From positions 1 through 34,895 of the forward strand of contig CALLQC010000103.1 of the NCBI GenBank assembly GCA_938015255.1: DNA of 34,895 nt, read 5' to 3'. Position 1 is the stretch's first letter; each line of letters starts with the position of its first letter. Source of the DNA: an uncultured Erythrobacter sp. (GTDB lineage: Bacteria > Pseudomonadota > Alphaproteobacteria > Sphingomonadales > Sphingomonadaceae). A model generated the notes under the pieces. It made no database searches. It had not been told where the DNA came from and worked only from the letters and a program-made list of their open reading frames with translations. The position numbers and the translations under genes were made by a program. This document shows positions 7,681-15,661 of this stretch, one piece after another.

Positions 7681-8693
7681 GAAGTCGGCATTTCCTCAAT
7701 CCATTTGCGCATGACTGCGACAGCTTGATCGTCTGTGGTGGAGCGGCCCAGTTCCGGCATCGCAACACCGGGATCATTCGACTCCATTCGGTAGACAAGG
7801 ATCGAGGCGCTGGCATCGCCTGGCGCGATGGAGACCTTGTGTCCGCCAGCCCCCCTCCCGGCAGCCACCGGCGGTTTGCGAATGCCGATTGCGTGCGGAT
7901 CACCCTGCTCCCATCGCAGATCGAGTCCGGAATTGGAGGCAGAGCCGCCCGGCTGATGGCAATGCGCGCAGTTCACATCGAGATAAGCTCGCGCAAGCTT
8001 TCCATTGCTTGCGCTATCATCCCCCCATACGGGCAATTGTTCTAATCCGGCAGGAAGTGTGCCGATAAAGCCGCGTTCGGCCAACCCCTTGAGAAATTCG
8101 CCCGGAAGGTTGCGGACCTTGGGGCCAATCGGAATGACATCGCCGTTCTTGGAATGGCAGGTCTTGCATTGGTTCTTGTTCGGCACGCGGTAGCTGATTT
8201 CTTCGCCGTCCGGCCGCGTTATGGGAATACGGGCACCGGCCAAAGCGAGCCTCGCCTCGGTCTGGTCGTCATTCCAGCGATAAGGCAAGGCGAGCCAGCC
8301 ATCCGCGCGGTTCAGCAACACGCGCGTCTCAATGTATCGCTGCGTCTCCCCTTCCCCAAATGCAAACGTCTTGATGATGGCGCTGCCTACGGGGAATTGG
8401 AGCAGTCCGTCTCCGCTCGCATCGATCCGCCCTCCGGCCGGTACGTAAACATATCGCAGCTTGTCCGCTCCATCGGAGTAAAGCGGGGTATTCAGCTCAT
8501 AGGATATAAGGTTGCCGTGCGGCACGCGCCCTTTTGGATCTTGGAAAAAGCCGAACTCGGAAAGATTTCTGGGGATGCCATCCATGATCGCGCTGTCATT
8601 GATTGGAAGCTCTTGCGTTATGGTGGCCCGCACATCGGCCGATCCGGCGAGAGCCAGCATGGCACAGCCCAACAAGACGAGCGAGCTCTTCAC
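7677..8693 (-). CDS. SO2930-family diheme c-type cytochrome
   Basis: A 338-residue exported protein with a signal peptide of about 23 residues and two haem-binding motifs, CKTCH (176-180) and CAHCH (242-246). An N-terminal region of roughly 150 residues (GIPRNLSEFGFF, LNTPLYSDGADKLRYVY, FAFGE) is typical of a family described as partner of a parallel beta-helix protein (TIGR03806 / SO2930, from memory). A haem ligand Met could be in VAMPELG near the end. It is presumably a periplasmic electron carrier or oxidoreductase; no substrate is known. The start is GTG, overlapping the upstream stop as GTGA (8690-8693), and its own stop overlaps the hydrolase start. Confidence 0.85.
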   Translation of the reverse strand: MKSSLVLLGCAMLALAGSADVRATITQELPINDSAIMDGIPRNLSEFGFFQDPKGRVPHGNLISYELNTPLYSDGADKLRYVYVPAGGRIDASGDGLLQFPVGSAIIKTFAFGEGETQRYIETRVLLNRADGWLALPYRWNDDQTEARLALAGARIPITRPDGEEISYRVPNKNQCKTCHSKNGDVIPIGPKVRNLPGEFLKGLAERGFIGTLPAGLEQLPVWGDDSASNGKLARAYLDVNCAHCHQPGGSASNSGLDLRWEQGDPHAIGIRKPPVAAGRGAGGHKVSIAPGDASASILVYRMESNDPGVAMPELGRSTTDDQAVAVMRKWIEEMPTS

Positions 8694-9880
8694 TGAACGC
8701 GCGCCTCCATCCCTTCAGGCAGGGTAACCGGCGCAAACCGTGCGGTATCGGCGGCAGCCAGAGCGTTGATAAGCTGAGGCTTGGCTTCTGCACGTGATTG
8801 TCCGACACGCTCCATGCCCAGTGAAATCACCGGCACCGTGTCCTCGATCGATAGGCGTTTGTGCAAACCGTCGGTCAGGATCGGTGGCAAAGCTCCGCCA
8901 AAAGCCGCGGCGATCATTTCACCTCCGGCAATATCGGGCGCGCTCCCACCCGCCCCGTAGCTGTTGCCAGCGATCAGGACATCGACCGGGCGCGGCTCAT
9001 AGCGTTCGTCATCGTACTCCTGAATGTAGGCGATCAGCATGATATGCGATGTAAGATTGTCCTCAAACGCGTTGTTGACCACCTGTACGCCTTTATTGGC
9101 CATCACCATAACGCCGGTGCCATACGGAACAGCGGCGACGATATTGCCCTCGGGAGCGAAATTATCGGTGTTGTTGCTGGCCACGATGTTGTTCGCGACG
9201 ACCACGTTCCCGCCGCCGACCTTTGGCAGTCCGGGCAGGTCGAAAACCAGAATTCCGCCCGTATTCCGGCCCGCGATATTGTGCGTTACCTCAGCAAAAT
9301 TCGAGTTCTCGATTTCGATCCCTGCTACATTTTCATAAACGTAGTTGCGCCGAACGATAATGTTTTCCGACTGACCAACATAAATGCCGGCATCCGATGC
9401 GCCGCGCACGATGCTGTCCTGCACAAGGATGTTCGACGCCTCGACAGGATATATGCCATACGCACCATTCGATGCATCCGGACCGTTGGTCCATTCGACC
9501 CGCAGTGCGTGGTAGATAATCTGGTCTGCGCCTTTGGACTTGATCCCGTCACCCTTGGCATTTTCCACTGCAAAATTGCGCAGGGTTACGTGGTCCGACG
9601 TGATCAGCAGCCCTTCTCCAGATCCGGCCTGATTGGTGAAATCCAGTACGCTTGCGTCCATCCCGGCCCCGCGCAGCGTGACGCCATCAACATCAAGGCT
9701 GAGCCCGTCCGTGAGTTCAAACCGCCCCGCTTCAAGCACAACGGTATCGCCTGGCTGCGCAAGGATCAGCGCTTCTTGCAAACGCTCCTGCGCACCTTCG
9801 CCCGGTGAAATCCTGTGCGTTTCAGCCCAAGCGGTAGAAGCCGTTGCCAGCAGCATTGCCGCAGCTGTCACTCGTATCAT
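8690..9880 (-). CDS. Secreted parallel beta-helix protein (partner of SO2930-type cytochrome)
   Basis: A 396-residue exported protein: signal peptide ending AWA (about residue 18), then ISPGEGAQERLQEAL and a long run of beta-helix coils with N/D/G-rich turns (NIIVRRNYVYEN, NVVVANNIVASN, GVQVVNNAFEDN). Right-handed beta helices of this kind are common in polysaccharide lyases and mannuronan epimerases, but this family (TIGR03805, from memory) has no assigned activity. I use ATG 9880, preceded by GAGGGAGA, rather than upstream non-ATG codons. It is the first gene of a tightly overlapping run with the diheme cytochrome and the hydrolase. Its promoter must lie in the 57 bp before it or further upstream in the pnt operon. 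Confidence 0.85.
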   Translation of the reverse strand: MIRVTAAAMLLATASTAWAETHRISPGEGAQERLQEALILAQPGDTVVLEAGRFELTDGLSLDVDGVTLRGAGMDASVLDFTNQAGSGEGLLITSDHVTLRNFAVENAKGDGIKSKGADQIIYHALRVEWTNGPDASNGAYGIYPVEASNILVQDSIVRGASDAGIYVGQSENIIVRRNYVYENVAGIEIENSNFAEVTHNIAGRNTGGILVFDLPGLPKVGGGNVVVANNIVASNNTDNFAPEGNIVAAVPYGTGVMVMANKGVQVVNNAFEDNLTSHIMLIAYIQEYDDERYEPRPVDVLIAGNSYGAGGSAPDIAGGEMIAAAFGGALPPILTDGLHKRLSIEDTVPVISLGMERVGQSRAEAKPQLINALAAADTARFAPVTLPEGMEARVQ

Positions 9881-9937
9881 GATTGTCTCCCTCTCCGACC
9901 AGCATAGTGCCGCAAGGGAGTGGAAATGCAAGCGGGC

Positions 9938-10342
9938 TTATCGACCGAGCAACTGCTCCAGGCCGCAACCGGTCGCCACACGCGCCAATTGCTCCACAGC
10001 TTCGTCATCGCCAACGCGCCGCAATCGGTTGAGGGCTTCCGCCGCGTTCATCGGGAAGCGGGCCTCACCTTCCTCTGGCGCGAGCTTTTCAAGATTGCGC
10101 AGTTGATCAATCGTCAACCGGTCCGTCAGCCGCGGCGCCATGCATCCGGCCATTGGCATCGGAACGCCGTTCGCAAGCAAAGCCTCTTCAACCCGCTCTT
10201 CGGTGACCTGTTGCAGCAGGCCTTCGGGTTTGAAGACAAACCATGCTGCCAGTCCCAGCAGGCCAACAGCGATCATGATCAGCAACAGAATTCCGCCGCG
10301 CGGGCGGGGATACTCGTCATGCGATGGGGGGCTGTTCGCCAT
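9938..10342 (-). CDS. Membrane-anchored hypothetical protein downstream of pntB
   Basis: A 134-residue protein I do not recognise. It has a short polar N-terminus (MANSPPSHDEY), one membrane helix (about residues 18-37, GGILLLIMIAVGLLGLAAWF), and a soluble domain of about 95 residues with two Cys (in MAGCMAPRL and ATGCGLEQL) that could form a disulfide. The topology suggests the domain is periplasmic. The ATG lies one base after the pntB stop, so it is the last gene of the pnt operon; a role with the transhydrogenase is possible but unproven. GC content resembles the neighbours. Confidence 0.7.
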   Translation of the reverse strand: MANSPPSHDEYPRPRGGILLLIMIAVGLLGLAAWFVFKPEGLLQQVTEERVEEALLANGVPMPMAGCMAPRLTDRLTIDQLRNLEKLAPEEGEARFPMNAAEALNRLRRVGDDEAVEQLARVATGCGLEQLLGR

Positions 10343-10343
10343 G

Positions 10344-11798
10344 TCAGTCCAGTGCCTTCACAATCTCTTCAACCATCTTCTTGGCATCGGACAAAAGCAT
10401 TACGGTTTGGTTCATGTAGAAAACATCGTTGTCGACCCCGGCATAGCCGACCCCGCCCATCGAGCGTTTGATGAAGAAGACCTGCTTGGCCTTGTCGACG
10501 TCGAAAACCGGCATTCCGTAAATGGGCGATGACTTGTCCGTCTTGGCAGCCGGGTTCACCACGTCATTCGCACCGATGATGAAGGCAACGTCGGTCTGCG
10601 CGAATTCCGAATTGATATCTTCCAGCTCGAACACCTCGTCATACGGAACGTTGGCTTCGGCCAGCAGCACGTTCATATGACCGGGCATACGGCCCGCAAC
10701 GGGGTGGATCGCATATTTCACCTCCACGCCCTTTTCCTTGAGCGTATCGGCCATTTCACGCAGCGCATGCTGAGCCTGTGCCACCGCCATGCCATAGCCG
10801 GGGATAATGATGACCTTCTCTGCCTGTTCGAGCATGTAGGCCGCATCTTCAGCGCTTCCCTGTTTGTAGGGGCGCTGCTCACGCGGTTCCCCTCCAGCAG
10901 CCGCACTCTCGCCGCCAAATCCGCCCGCGATCACGCTGATGAAGCTGCGGTTCATCGCCTTGCACATGATGTAGGAAAGGATCGCGCCAGACGAGCCAAC
11001 CAAGGCGCCTGTGATGATCATCGCACTGTTGCCCAGCGTAAATCCCATCGCCGCCGCCGCCCAGCCGGAATAGCTGTTGAGCATCGAGACGACCACAGGC
11101 ATGTCCGCCCCGCCGATCGGGATGATCAAAAGAAAGCCAATCAGGAAAGCAGCAATTGTAATCGCGATGATCAACCAGCCTTCACCTGCTCCGCCATCAG
11201 GCGACACGGCATAGGCGCCAATCATGCCCAGGATTGCGACCAGCGTTCCAAGGTTGATGATATGCCGGCCCGGCAAAAGAATGGGCGAACCGCTCATGCG
11301 GCCCGAAAGCTTGAGAAAAGCGATAACCGAACCGGAGAATGTAATCGCGCCGATGGCGATGCCCAGACCCAGCTCGATCCGGCTGACCATCAGTATCTGG
11401 CCTGCTGCATCCGTAATGCCGAACGCGCCCGGATTGAGCCAGGCAGCAAGGCCCACGACCACAGCGGCTAGGCCGACGAGCGAGTGGAAGCCCGCCACCA
11501 GTTCGGGCATGGACGTCATGGCGATTTTCCGCGCGACCGTTACGCCGATAATTCCGCCCAGGAAGATCGCAATGCCGATCTCCACGATATTCGCAATGTC
11601 GTGTGTGACCAGCGTCGTTACGACCGCCAGCACCATGCCGATCATTCCATTGCGGTTGCCCGCGCGGCTAGTCGCAGGGCTAGAAAGACCGCGAAGCGCC
11701 AGGATGAAGAAAACACCCGCCGCCAGGTAGGCAAGCATCGCCCAAGCGGGGGTTGCGGTGGCGCTATCTGCCGCGCCTGCCAGAATGGAGAAGCTCAT
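10344..11798 (-). CDS. pntB: NAD(P) transhydrogenase subunit beta
   Basis: A 484-residue protein of the proton-translocating transhydrogenase, which transfers hydride between NADH and NADP+ using the proton gradient. The first 290 residues hold eight or nine membrane helices; the last 180 form the NADP(H)-binding domain III. That domain carries IIPGYGMAVAQAQHALREM, the VAGRMPGHMNVLLAEA loop, GANDVVNPAA and the KRSMGGVGYAGVDN signature. Length and motifs are complete. Domain III ends in a normal VKALD. It starts 3 bp after the pntAB stop and is followed directly by a 134-aa anchored protein. Confidence 0.95.
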   Translation of the reverse strand: MSFSILAGAADSATATPAWAMLAYLAAGVFFILALRGLSSPATSRAGNRNGMIGMVLAVVTTLVTHDIANIVEIGIAIFLGGIIGVTVARKIAMTSMPELVAGFHSLVGLAAVVVGLAAWLNPGAFGITDAAGQILMVSRIELGLGIAIGAITFSGSVIAFLKLSGRMSGSPILLPGRHIINLGTLVAILGMIGAYAVSPDGGAGEGWLIIAITIAAFLIGFLLIIPIGGADMPVVVSMLNSYSGWAAAAMGFTLGNSAMIITGALVGSSGAILSYIMCKAMNRSFISVIAGGFGGESAAAGGEPREQRPYKQGSAEDAAYMLEQAEKVIIIPGYGMAVAQAQHALREMADTLKEKGVEVKYAIHPVAGRMPGHMNVLLAEANVPYDEVFELEDINSEFAQTDVAFIIGANDVVNPAAKTDKSSPIYGMPVFDVDKAKQVFFIKRSMGGVGYAGVDNDVFYMNQTVMLLSDAKKMVEEIVKALD

Positions 11799-11801
11799 CT
11801 C

Positions 11802-12083
11802 TTACTTCTCCTTTTTCTTGTACATGGCGAGCATCCGCTCGGTCACAGCGAACCCGCCAAAAATGTTGATGCTGGCAAGCACCACTCCAAACAGGCCGAG
11901 ATATTTGGCGATCTCGGTATCGGCCTCAGCCGCAGCAATCAACGCGCCGACGATAATCACCGATGAAATCGCATTGGTCACCGCCATCAGCGGCGTGTGC
12001 AGCGCAGGAGTGACCGACCAGACCACATAGTAGCCGACGAAACACGCCAGCACGAAAATCGAAAGGATTGAGATGAAGTCCAT
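11802..12083 (-). CDS. pntAB: NAD(P) transhydrogenase subunit alpha, part 2 (membrane)
   Basis: A 93-residue membrane protein, MDFISILSIFVLACFVGYY onward, with three to four helices including TPALHTPLMAVTNAISS, the conserved motif of transhydrogenase domain II from the alpha side. It ends with a lysine-rich tail (YKKKEK). In many Alphaproteobacteria the alpha subunit is split into a soluble NAD(H)-binding chain and this small membrane chain, as here. The ATG at 12083 overlaps the TAA of the small peptide upstream as TAATG, which decides the start against longer readings of the same frame. pntB follows after 3 bp. Confidence 0.93.
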   Translation of the reverse strand: MDFISILSIFVLACFVGYYVVWSVTPALHTPLMAVTNAISSVIIVGALIAAAEADTEIAKYLGLFGVVLASINIFGGFAVTERMLAMYKKKEK

Positions 12084-12214
12084 TACTGCGCCTCCGACGC
12101 CGTGTTTTCTCTTTCCGCGATATCTGCGCCAAGCTGATATCCGGAGCTGTAAGCCACTGCCACGATCACGAAAAAGGCCACGGCGGCCAGCAAAAGCCAG
12201 CTGCTGCGCTTCAC
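12083..12214 (-). CDS. 43-aa single-helix membrane peptide between pntAA and pntAB
   Basis: An overlooked short gene. The GTG start at 12214 overlaps the pntAA stop as GTGA, and the TAA stop at 12083-12085 overlaps the pntAB start as TAATG. The product starts VKRSSW, has one hydrophobic helix (about residues 6-21, LLLAAVAFFVIVAVAY), and ends in a polar tail SSGYQLGADIAERENTASEAQ. No domain is recognised. The exact fit between two operon genes with overlapping codons at both ends is the main argument that it is translated. It might be an accessory membrane peptide of the transhydrogenase, or simply a coupling device that carries ribosomes from pntAA to pntAB. Confidence 0.65.
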   Translation of the reverse strand: MKRSSWLLLAAVAFFVIVAVAYSSGYQLGADIAERENTASEAQ

Positions 12215-13332
12215 GCCTGCAGCCTCTCATTGACCACTTCGCCGCCTTTGGTGAGGCGTACGGCGTCGCCGATCTCCTCGTCGAGTTCGGGTTTTCCGGC
12301 TTCCTTGTCCCAGAAGGCCGAGAGGAAATTGAAGTGGTTGCGCGCGAACAGTGCCGATGCGTCTGCGGCGAGGTGCGCCGGAGTATTGGCATAACCGATG
12401 ATTTTCACGCCGTGCCTTTCGACCACTTCGTCAGGCTTGGAACCTTCGACGTTCCCGCCTTGCGCGACTGCAAGGTCAAAAATCACGCTTCCCGGTTTCA
12501 TCGTCGCGATTTGCGCATCAGTGATCAGCACCGGAGCAGCGCGGCCCGGAATGAGCGCAGTTGTGATGACAATGTCCTGCTTGGCGATGTGTTCGCTGAC
12601 CAGCTTGGCCTGCGCAGCCTTGTATTCGTCGCTCATCTCGGTCGCGTATCCGCCCGAGCCTTCGCCTTCGATCCCCTCGACATCTTCAACGAAGATCGCT
12701 TTCGCGCCGAGTGACTGGATCTGTTCCTTCGTGGCGGAGCGAACATCGGTCGCAGAAACCTGCGCGCCCAGCCTGCGCGCGGTCGCGATTGCCTGTAGAC
12801 CCGCAACACCTACGCCCATGATAAAGCATTTGGCCGCCTGAACTGTGCCAGCCGCCGTCATCATCATCGGAAACGCGCGGCCATAAGTATCGGCTGCATG
12901 GATCACTGCCTTGTAGCCAGCCAGGTTCGATTGGCTGGAAAGCACATCCATCGACTGCGCGCGGGTTATGCGCGGCATGAATTCCATCGAAAGCGCCTCA
13001 AAACCTGCTTTGGCATACGCCTGTATCAGGTCATTGCTGGCAAAAGGATTGAACAGTGCAGCAACCCAGGCGCCCTTGCTTGCGCCCTTGAGCAAAGCCA
13101 CTTCCGGTGCTTGAATGCCCAGAACGATATCCGCATTCTTTACCGCAGACGCGGCATCACCGATCTTCGCTCCCGCCTCTTCATAGGCATGATCTGTAAT
13201 CGCTGCACCGGCTCCCGCGCCCGCTTCCACTGCGAATTCATTGCCCAAACCGATGAATTTCTTCACGGTTTCAGGCGTAGCGGCGACGCGAGTCTCACCT
13301 GGAGCGCGCTCTTTCAGTACAGCTATTTTCAC
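12211..13332 (-). CDS. pntAA: NAD(P) transhydrogenase subunit alpha, part 1 (NAD-binding)
   Basis: A 373-residue soluble domain I chain of the split alpha subunit, which binds NAD(H) on the cytoplasmic face. It shares the alanine dehydrogenase/PNT fold: N-terminal KIAVLKERAPGETRVAATPE, then the MEFMPRITRAQSMD segment and the Rossmann motif GVGVAGLQAIATARRLGA. The mobile loop region follows with YATEMSDEY, the GRAAPVLI motif and VIFDLAVAQGGN. The length is normal for the split form. The start is GTG at 13332, 16 bp after the CoxIV-like peptide gene and with only a distant AAGGGG, so coupling to the upstream peptide gene may matter. Confidence 0.95.
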   Translation of the reverse strand: MKIAVLKERAPGETRVAATPETVKKFIGLGNEFAVEAGAGAGAAITDHAYEEAGAKIGDAASAVKNADIVLGIQAPEVALLKGASKGAWVAALFNPFASNDLIQAYAKAGFEALSMEFMPRITRAQSMDVLSSQSNLAGYKAVIHAADTYGRAFPMMMTAAGTVQAAKCFIMGVGVAGLQAIATARRLGAQVSATDVRSATKEQIQSLGAKAIFVEDVEGIEGEGSGGYATEMSDEYKAAQAKLVSEHIAKQDIVITTALIPGRAAPVLITDAQIATMKPGSVIFDLAVAQGGNVEGSKPDEVVERHGVKIIGYANTPAHLAADASALFARNHFNFLSAFWDKEAGKPELDEEIGDAVRLTKGGEVVNERLQA

Positions 13333-13348
13333 GTGGCAGGTTTGCCCC

Positions 13349-13471
13349 TTATTCAGCGATCAGCATAATGACGAACAAGGTGATGACCGCAATCAGCGGC
13401 ACAGCCCATTTCAGCGAGCCAATAAAACCGCTGTAGGTTGCCTGTGCATCATCCATATCGTGCGTAGCCAT
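13349..13471 (-). CDS. aa3-type cytochrome c oxidase subunit IV-like peptide
   Basis: A 40-residue peptide: a polar, acidic N-terminus (MATHDMDDAQATYSGFI), then a single hydrophobic helix (KWAVPLIAVITLFVIMLIAE) to the end. This is the pattern of the small bacterial aa3-type oxidase subunit IV family (PF07835, from memory), in which the helix packs beside subunit I and has no known catalytic role. AGAAGGAAG precedes the ATG. It is the first gene of the pnt operon, well away from any cox genes in this window. Whether it serves the oxidase, the transhydrogenase or both cannot be told. Confidence 0.78.
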   Translation of the reverse strand: MATHDMDDAQATYSGFIGSLKWAVPLIAVITLFVIMLIAE

Positions 13472-13691
13472 AGCTTCGGTTCTTCCTTCTGATCTCTAAC
13501 GGTGAGCCCGGCAAAAAGTTGCCGGAAAGTTTCCAACTGTGCCCGTATCGCGCTGTTGCCGCTTTCTCAAGCCCACTGATTTGAGAGGCGGGAAGATGTT
13601 TTGGTCAAAAAAATCTCAATTCGGGACTCGCAGCCTTAATTTCGTCTTTACCCGTCGCCCGTAAGGTCCGCTCACGTTTCACCCTGGGACG
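13472..13691. promoter_or_regulatory. Divergent control region between the pnt operon and the NtrC-like regulator
   Basis: A 220-bp gap between genes reading away from each other, so it must hold promoters in both directions. It has two clear dyads: CCGGCAA/TTGCCGG (13508-13525, 4-base loop, no T-run, so not a terminator) and TCTCAA/TTGAGA (13565-13570 and 13581-13586). A further TCTCAA lies near 13614. These could be operator sites or leader hairpins of the CoxIV-pnt mRNA. No standard -35/-10 pair stands out. Confidence 0.45.
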
Positions 13692-15185
13692 ATGGCCAGG
13701 GAGGGTAAAGGACAGGCGGCGGACCTCATGTCGGATATTGATTCGCATCTGGAGGCACAGACCAATTCGCGCGAAGAGGCGCGGCTGGTCATGCTGATTG
13801 ACGATGAGCCTGCGCAAAGCAGGCTGATCTCGGCCATTGCTTCACGCGATGGCTGGCGCACAATCGTGGCCAGTGATGCCGAAACTGCGATTGCGATGCT
13901 TGGGACACGCGAAGGTATGCAGCTGTCGGCAATCTTGCTGGACCAGTGGGTGCCTGGAGATGATGCGTGCTCATTGATTGCAGAGCTGAAGGAGCGCCGA
14001 CCGGCACTCCCGATTCTGATGCTGACGACCAGTTCGTCCCCGCTGCTAGCTGTCGAGGCGATGCGTGCAGGTGCAAGCGATTATCTGGTCAAGCCGGTTT
14101 CACCGGACCGGCTTATGGAAGCGCTGCGTTCGGTAACAACGCGCGAAACGCAGAGAGACGAACTTGCTCCGCTAACGGAAAAAATGTCGGCCACGCTCGA
14201 TTTCGACGCCATGATCGGAACCGCTCCGAAATTCCGCACCGCCCTGGCCAAGGCCGCAAAGGCCGCGCGCGGTCATGGCCATGCCGTGATCGAAGGTGAA
14301 AGCGGCACCGGCAAGGAAATGTTGCTGCGCGCCATGCACGCCGCCAGTCCACGCGCCAAGGAACCGCTTCGCTTTATCAATGCAGCAAGCGTTCCGCCCA
14401 ATTCAATCGAATCTGTTCTTTTCGGGCATGAGCCCAACGCATTTCCCGGAGCATTCGACCGTCAGATCGGCGCGCTTCAAAATTGTGATGGCGGCACGCT
14501 GGTTCTTGACGAAATCGACAGGCTTAAACCTGAGGTCCAGAAGCGGCTTGTCGAGGTATTCGAAACCGGTATCGTGCGCCCGGTCGGCGCGGCGCACGGT
14601 TTCCGCGTCGATGTCCGGATGCTGGCGTCCAGCAATATCGGTCTGCAACCGTTGGTCGATGCGGGCCACTTTGAACCTGACCTCGCAAGCATTTTGGGCG
14701 CAACAGTGATCTCGCTTCCCGCCCTGCGCGAGCGGACCAGCGACATATCCGCCCTCACGCGCCATTTCCTTGGCCGCATTGGCGAACAACCGGGCCTTAG
14801 GCACCTTTCGGTTTCCGACAGCGCGCTGGCTTTGCTAGCCGCGTATGATTGGCCCGGAAATGTCCGTCAGCTGCAATCGGTGCTGTTCCGCGCTGCGGTC
14901 TATTGCGAAGGTCAAACCTTGACCGCCGAAAGCTTCCCGCAACTGTCCGAACTGATTGGTGAGGTCGACGGCGGCTCGATTGGCGGGATGCATGAAGGTG
15001 TAGGCGTGATGCTCTACACCGATGACGGCAATCTGCGTCCTCTCGAAGAAATCGAGGCCGACGTGATCCGCCTTGCCATCGGGCATTACCGGGGGCGTAT
15101 GACCGAAGTCGCCCGGCGTCTGGGGATCGGGCGCTCGACACTTTATCGCAAACTCAGTGATCTGGGGATCGACAACGCTGCTTGA
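13692..15185 (+). CDS. NtrC-like response regulator with degenerate AAA+ motifs
   Basis: A 497-residue protein with three domains. The receiver (about 32-145) has an acidic pair (Asp37/Asp38), phospho-acceptor Asp84 and Lys134. The AAA+ domain (about 170-410) has Walker A GESGTGKE (202-209) and Walker B GGTLVLDEID. The Fis-type HTH lies at 460-493. The sigma-54 contact loop GAFTGA reads NAFPGA (249-254). The two arginine-finger positions, aligned to PspF R162/R168, are Glu328 and Ile334. It therefore probably does not remodel sigma-54 holoenzyme in the usual way; Rhodobacter NtrC is a known precedent for a family member lacking GAFTGA that works with sigma-70. ATG 13692 is used; ATG 13728 is a possible shorter start. 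No histidine kinase is adjacent. Confidence 0.82.
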   Translation: MAREGKGQAADLMSDIDSHLEAQTNSREEARLVMLIDDEPAQSRLISAIASRDGWRTIVASDAETAIAMLGTREGMQLSAILLDQWVPGDDACSLIAELKERRPALPILMLTTSSSPLLAVEAMRAGASDYLVKPVSPDRLMEALRSVTTRETQRDELAPLTEKMSATLDFDAMIGTAPKFRTALAKAAKAARGHGHAVIEGESGTGKEMLLRAMHAASPRAKEPLRFINAASVPPNSIESVLFGHEPNAFPGAFDRQIGALQNCDGGTLVLDEIDRLKPEVQKRLVEVFETGIVRPVGAAHGFRVDVRMLASSNIGLQPLVDAGHFEPDLASILGATVISLPALRERTSDISALTRHFLGRIGEQPGLRHLSVSDSALALLAAYDWPGNVRQLQSVLFRAAVYCEGQTLTAESFPQLSELIGEVDGGSIGGMHEGVGVMLYTDDGNLRPLEEIEADVIRLAIGHYRGRMTEVARRLGIGRSTLYRKLSDLGIDNAA

Positions 15186-15200
15186 TTGGGGGATCGACGC

Positions 15201-15590
15201 GTGAATTTCATCAATACAATCGCCAACGGGATAGAACGCGCTGTGGGCGGTTTCGTGGCGATTATGGCAGTACTGATCGTCGTTTCGGCGTTCATATCGC
15301 AAGCCGATTTCGAGGCATCGCAGGAAAACGAAGCCACCCGGCTAAAAGGCACCAAACTTAAAGCGTCGCTTGGCGATCCGACCATGGACAGGGCCTATCG
15401 CACGCTCAAACGACATGGCGTGCTGGAGGGTGCCCGGACCTCGCTGACAGACATGGACCGGGTGCGGTTGAATTCCTATTATTCCCAGCTGCGCAGCAGG
15501 CGCTCCGCCGAATCAAGCTATTCTGGCTTCGACGAATCCAGTGACCGGTTCAGCGAAGCGGGCTCCGGCGGCTGGGACAACGGCTACTAA
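15201..15590 (+). CDS. Membrane-anchored hypothetical protein
   Basis: A 129-residue protein I do not recognise. It has one membrane helix near the N-terminus (about residues 12-32, AVGGFVAIMAVLIVVSAFI). A charged region follows (DFEASQENEATRLKGTKLK), then a possible folded stretch (DRAYRTLKRHGVLEGARTSLTDMDRVRLNSYYSQL) and a Ser/Gly-rich, probably disordered tail. The GTG at 15201 has GGGGGA seven bases upstream. A TTG at 15186, directly after the regulator's stop, is the alternative. It lies 15 bp after the NtrC-like regulator and is likely co-transcribed with it, so a signalling or regulatory partner role is conceivable. Confidence 0.68.
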   Translation: MNFINTIANGIERAVGGFVAIMAVLIVVSAFISQADFEASQENEATRLKGTKLKASLGDPTMDRAYRTLKRHGVLEGARTSLTDMDRVRLNSYYSQLRSRRSAESSYSGFDESSDRFSEAGSGGWDNGY

Positions 15591-15661
15591 ATTCTTCCGA
15601 CCCACTTGAAGGCGGTACCATGTTGCGCATACGCTCCACCTTCATTGGGAGAGCGCAATTC

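Noticed and set aside
8861..9808. A 315-codon open frame on the plus strand
   Set aside because: It lies opposite the beta-helix protein gene, which has a signal peptide, ribosome binding site and repeat pattern; the plus-strand product has none.
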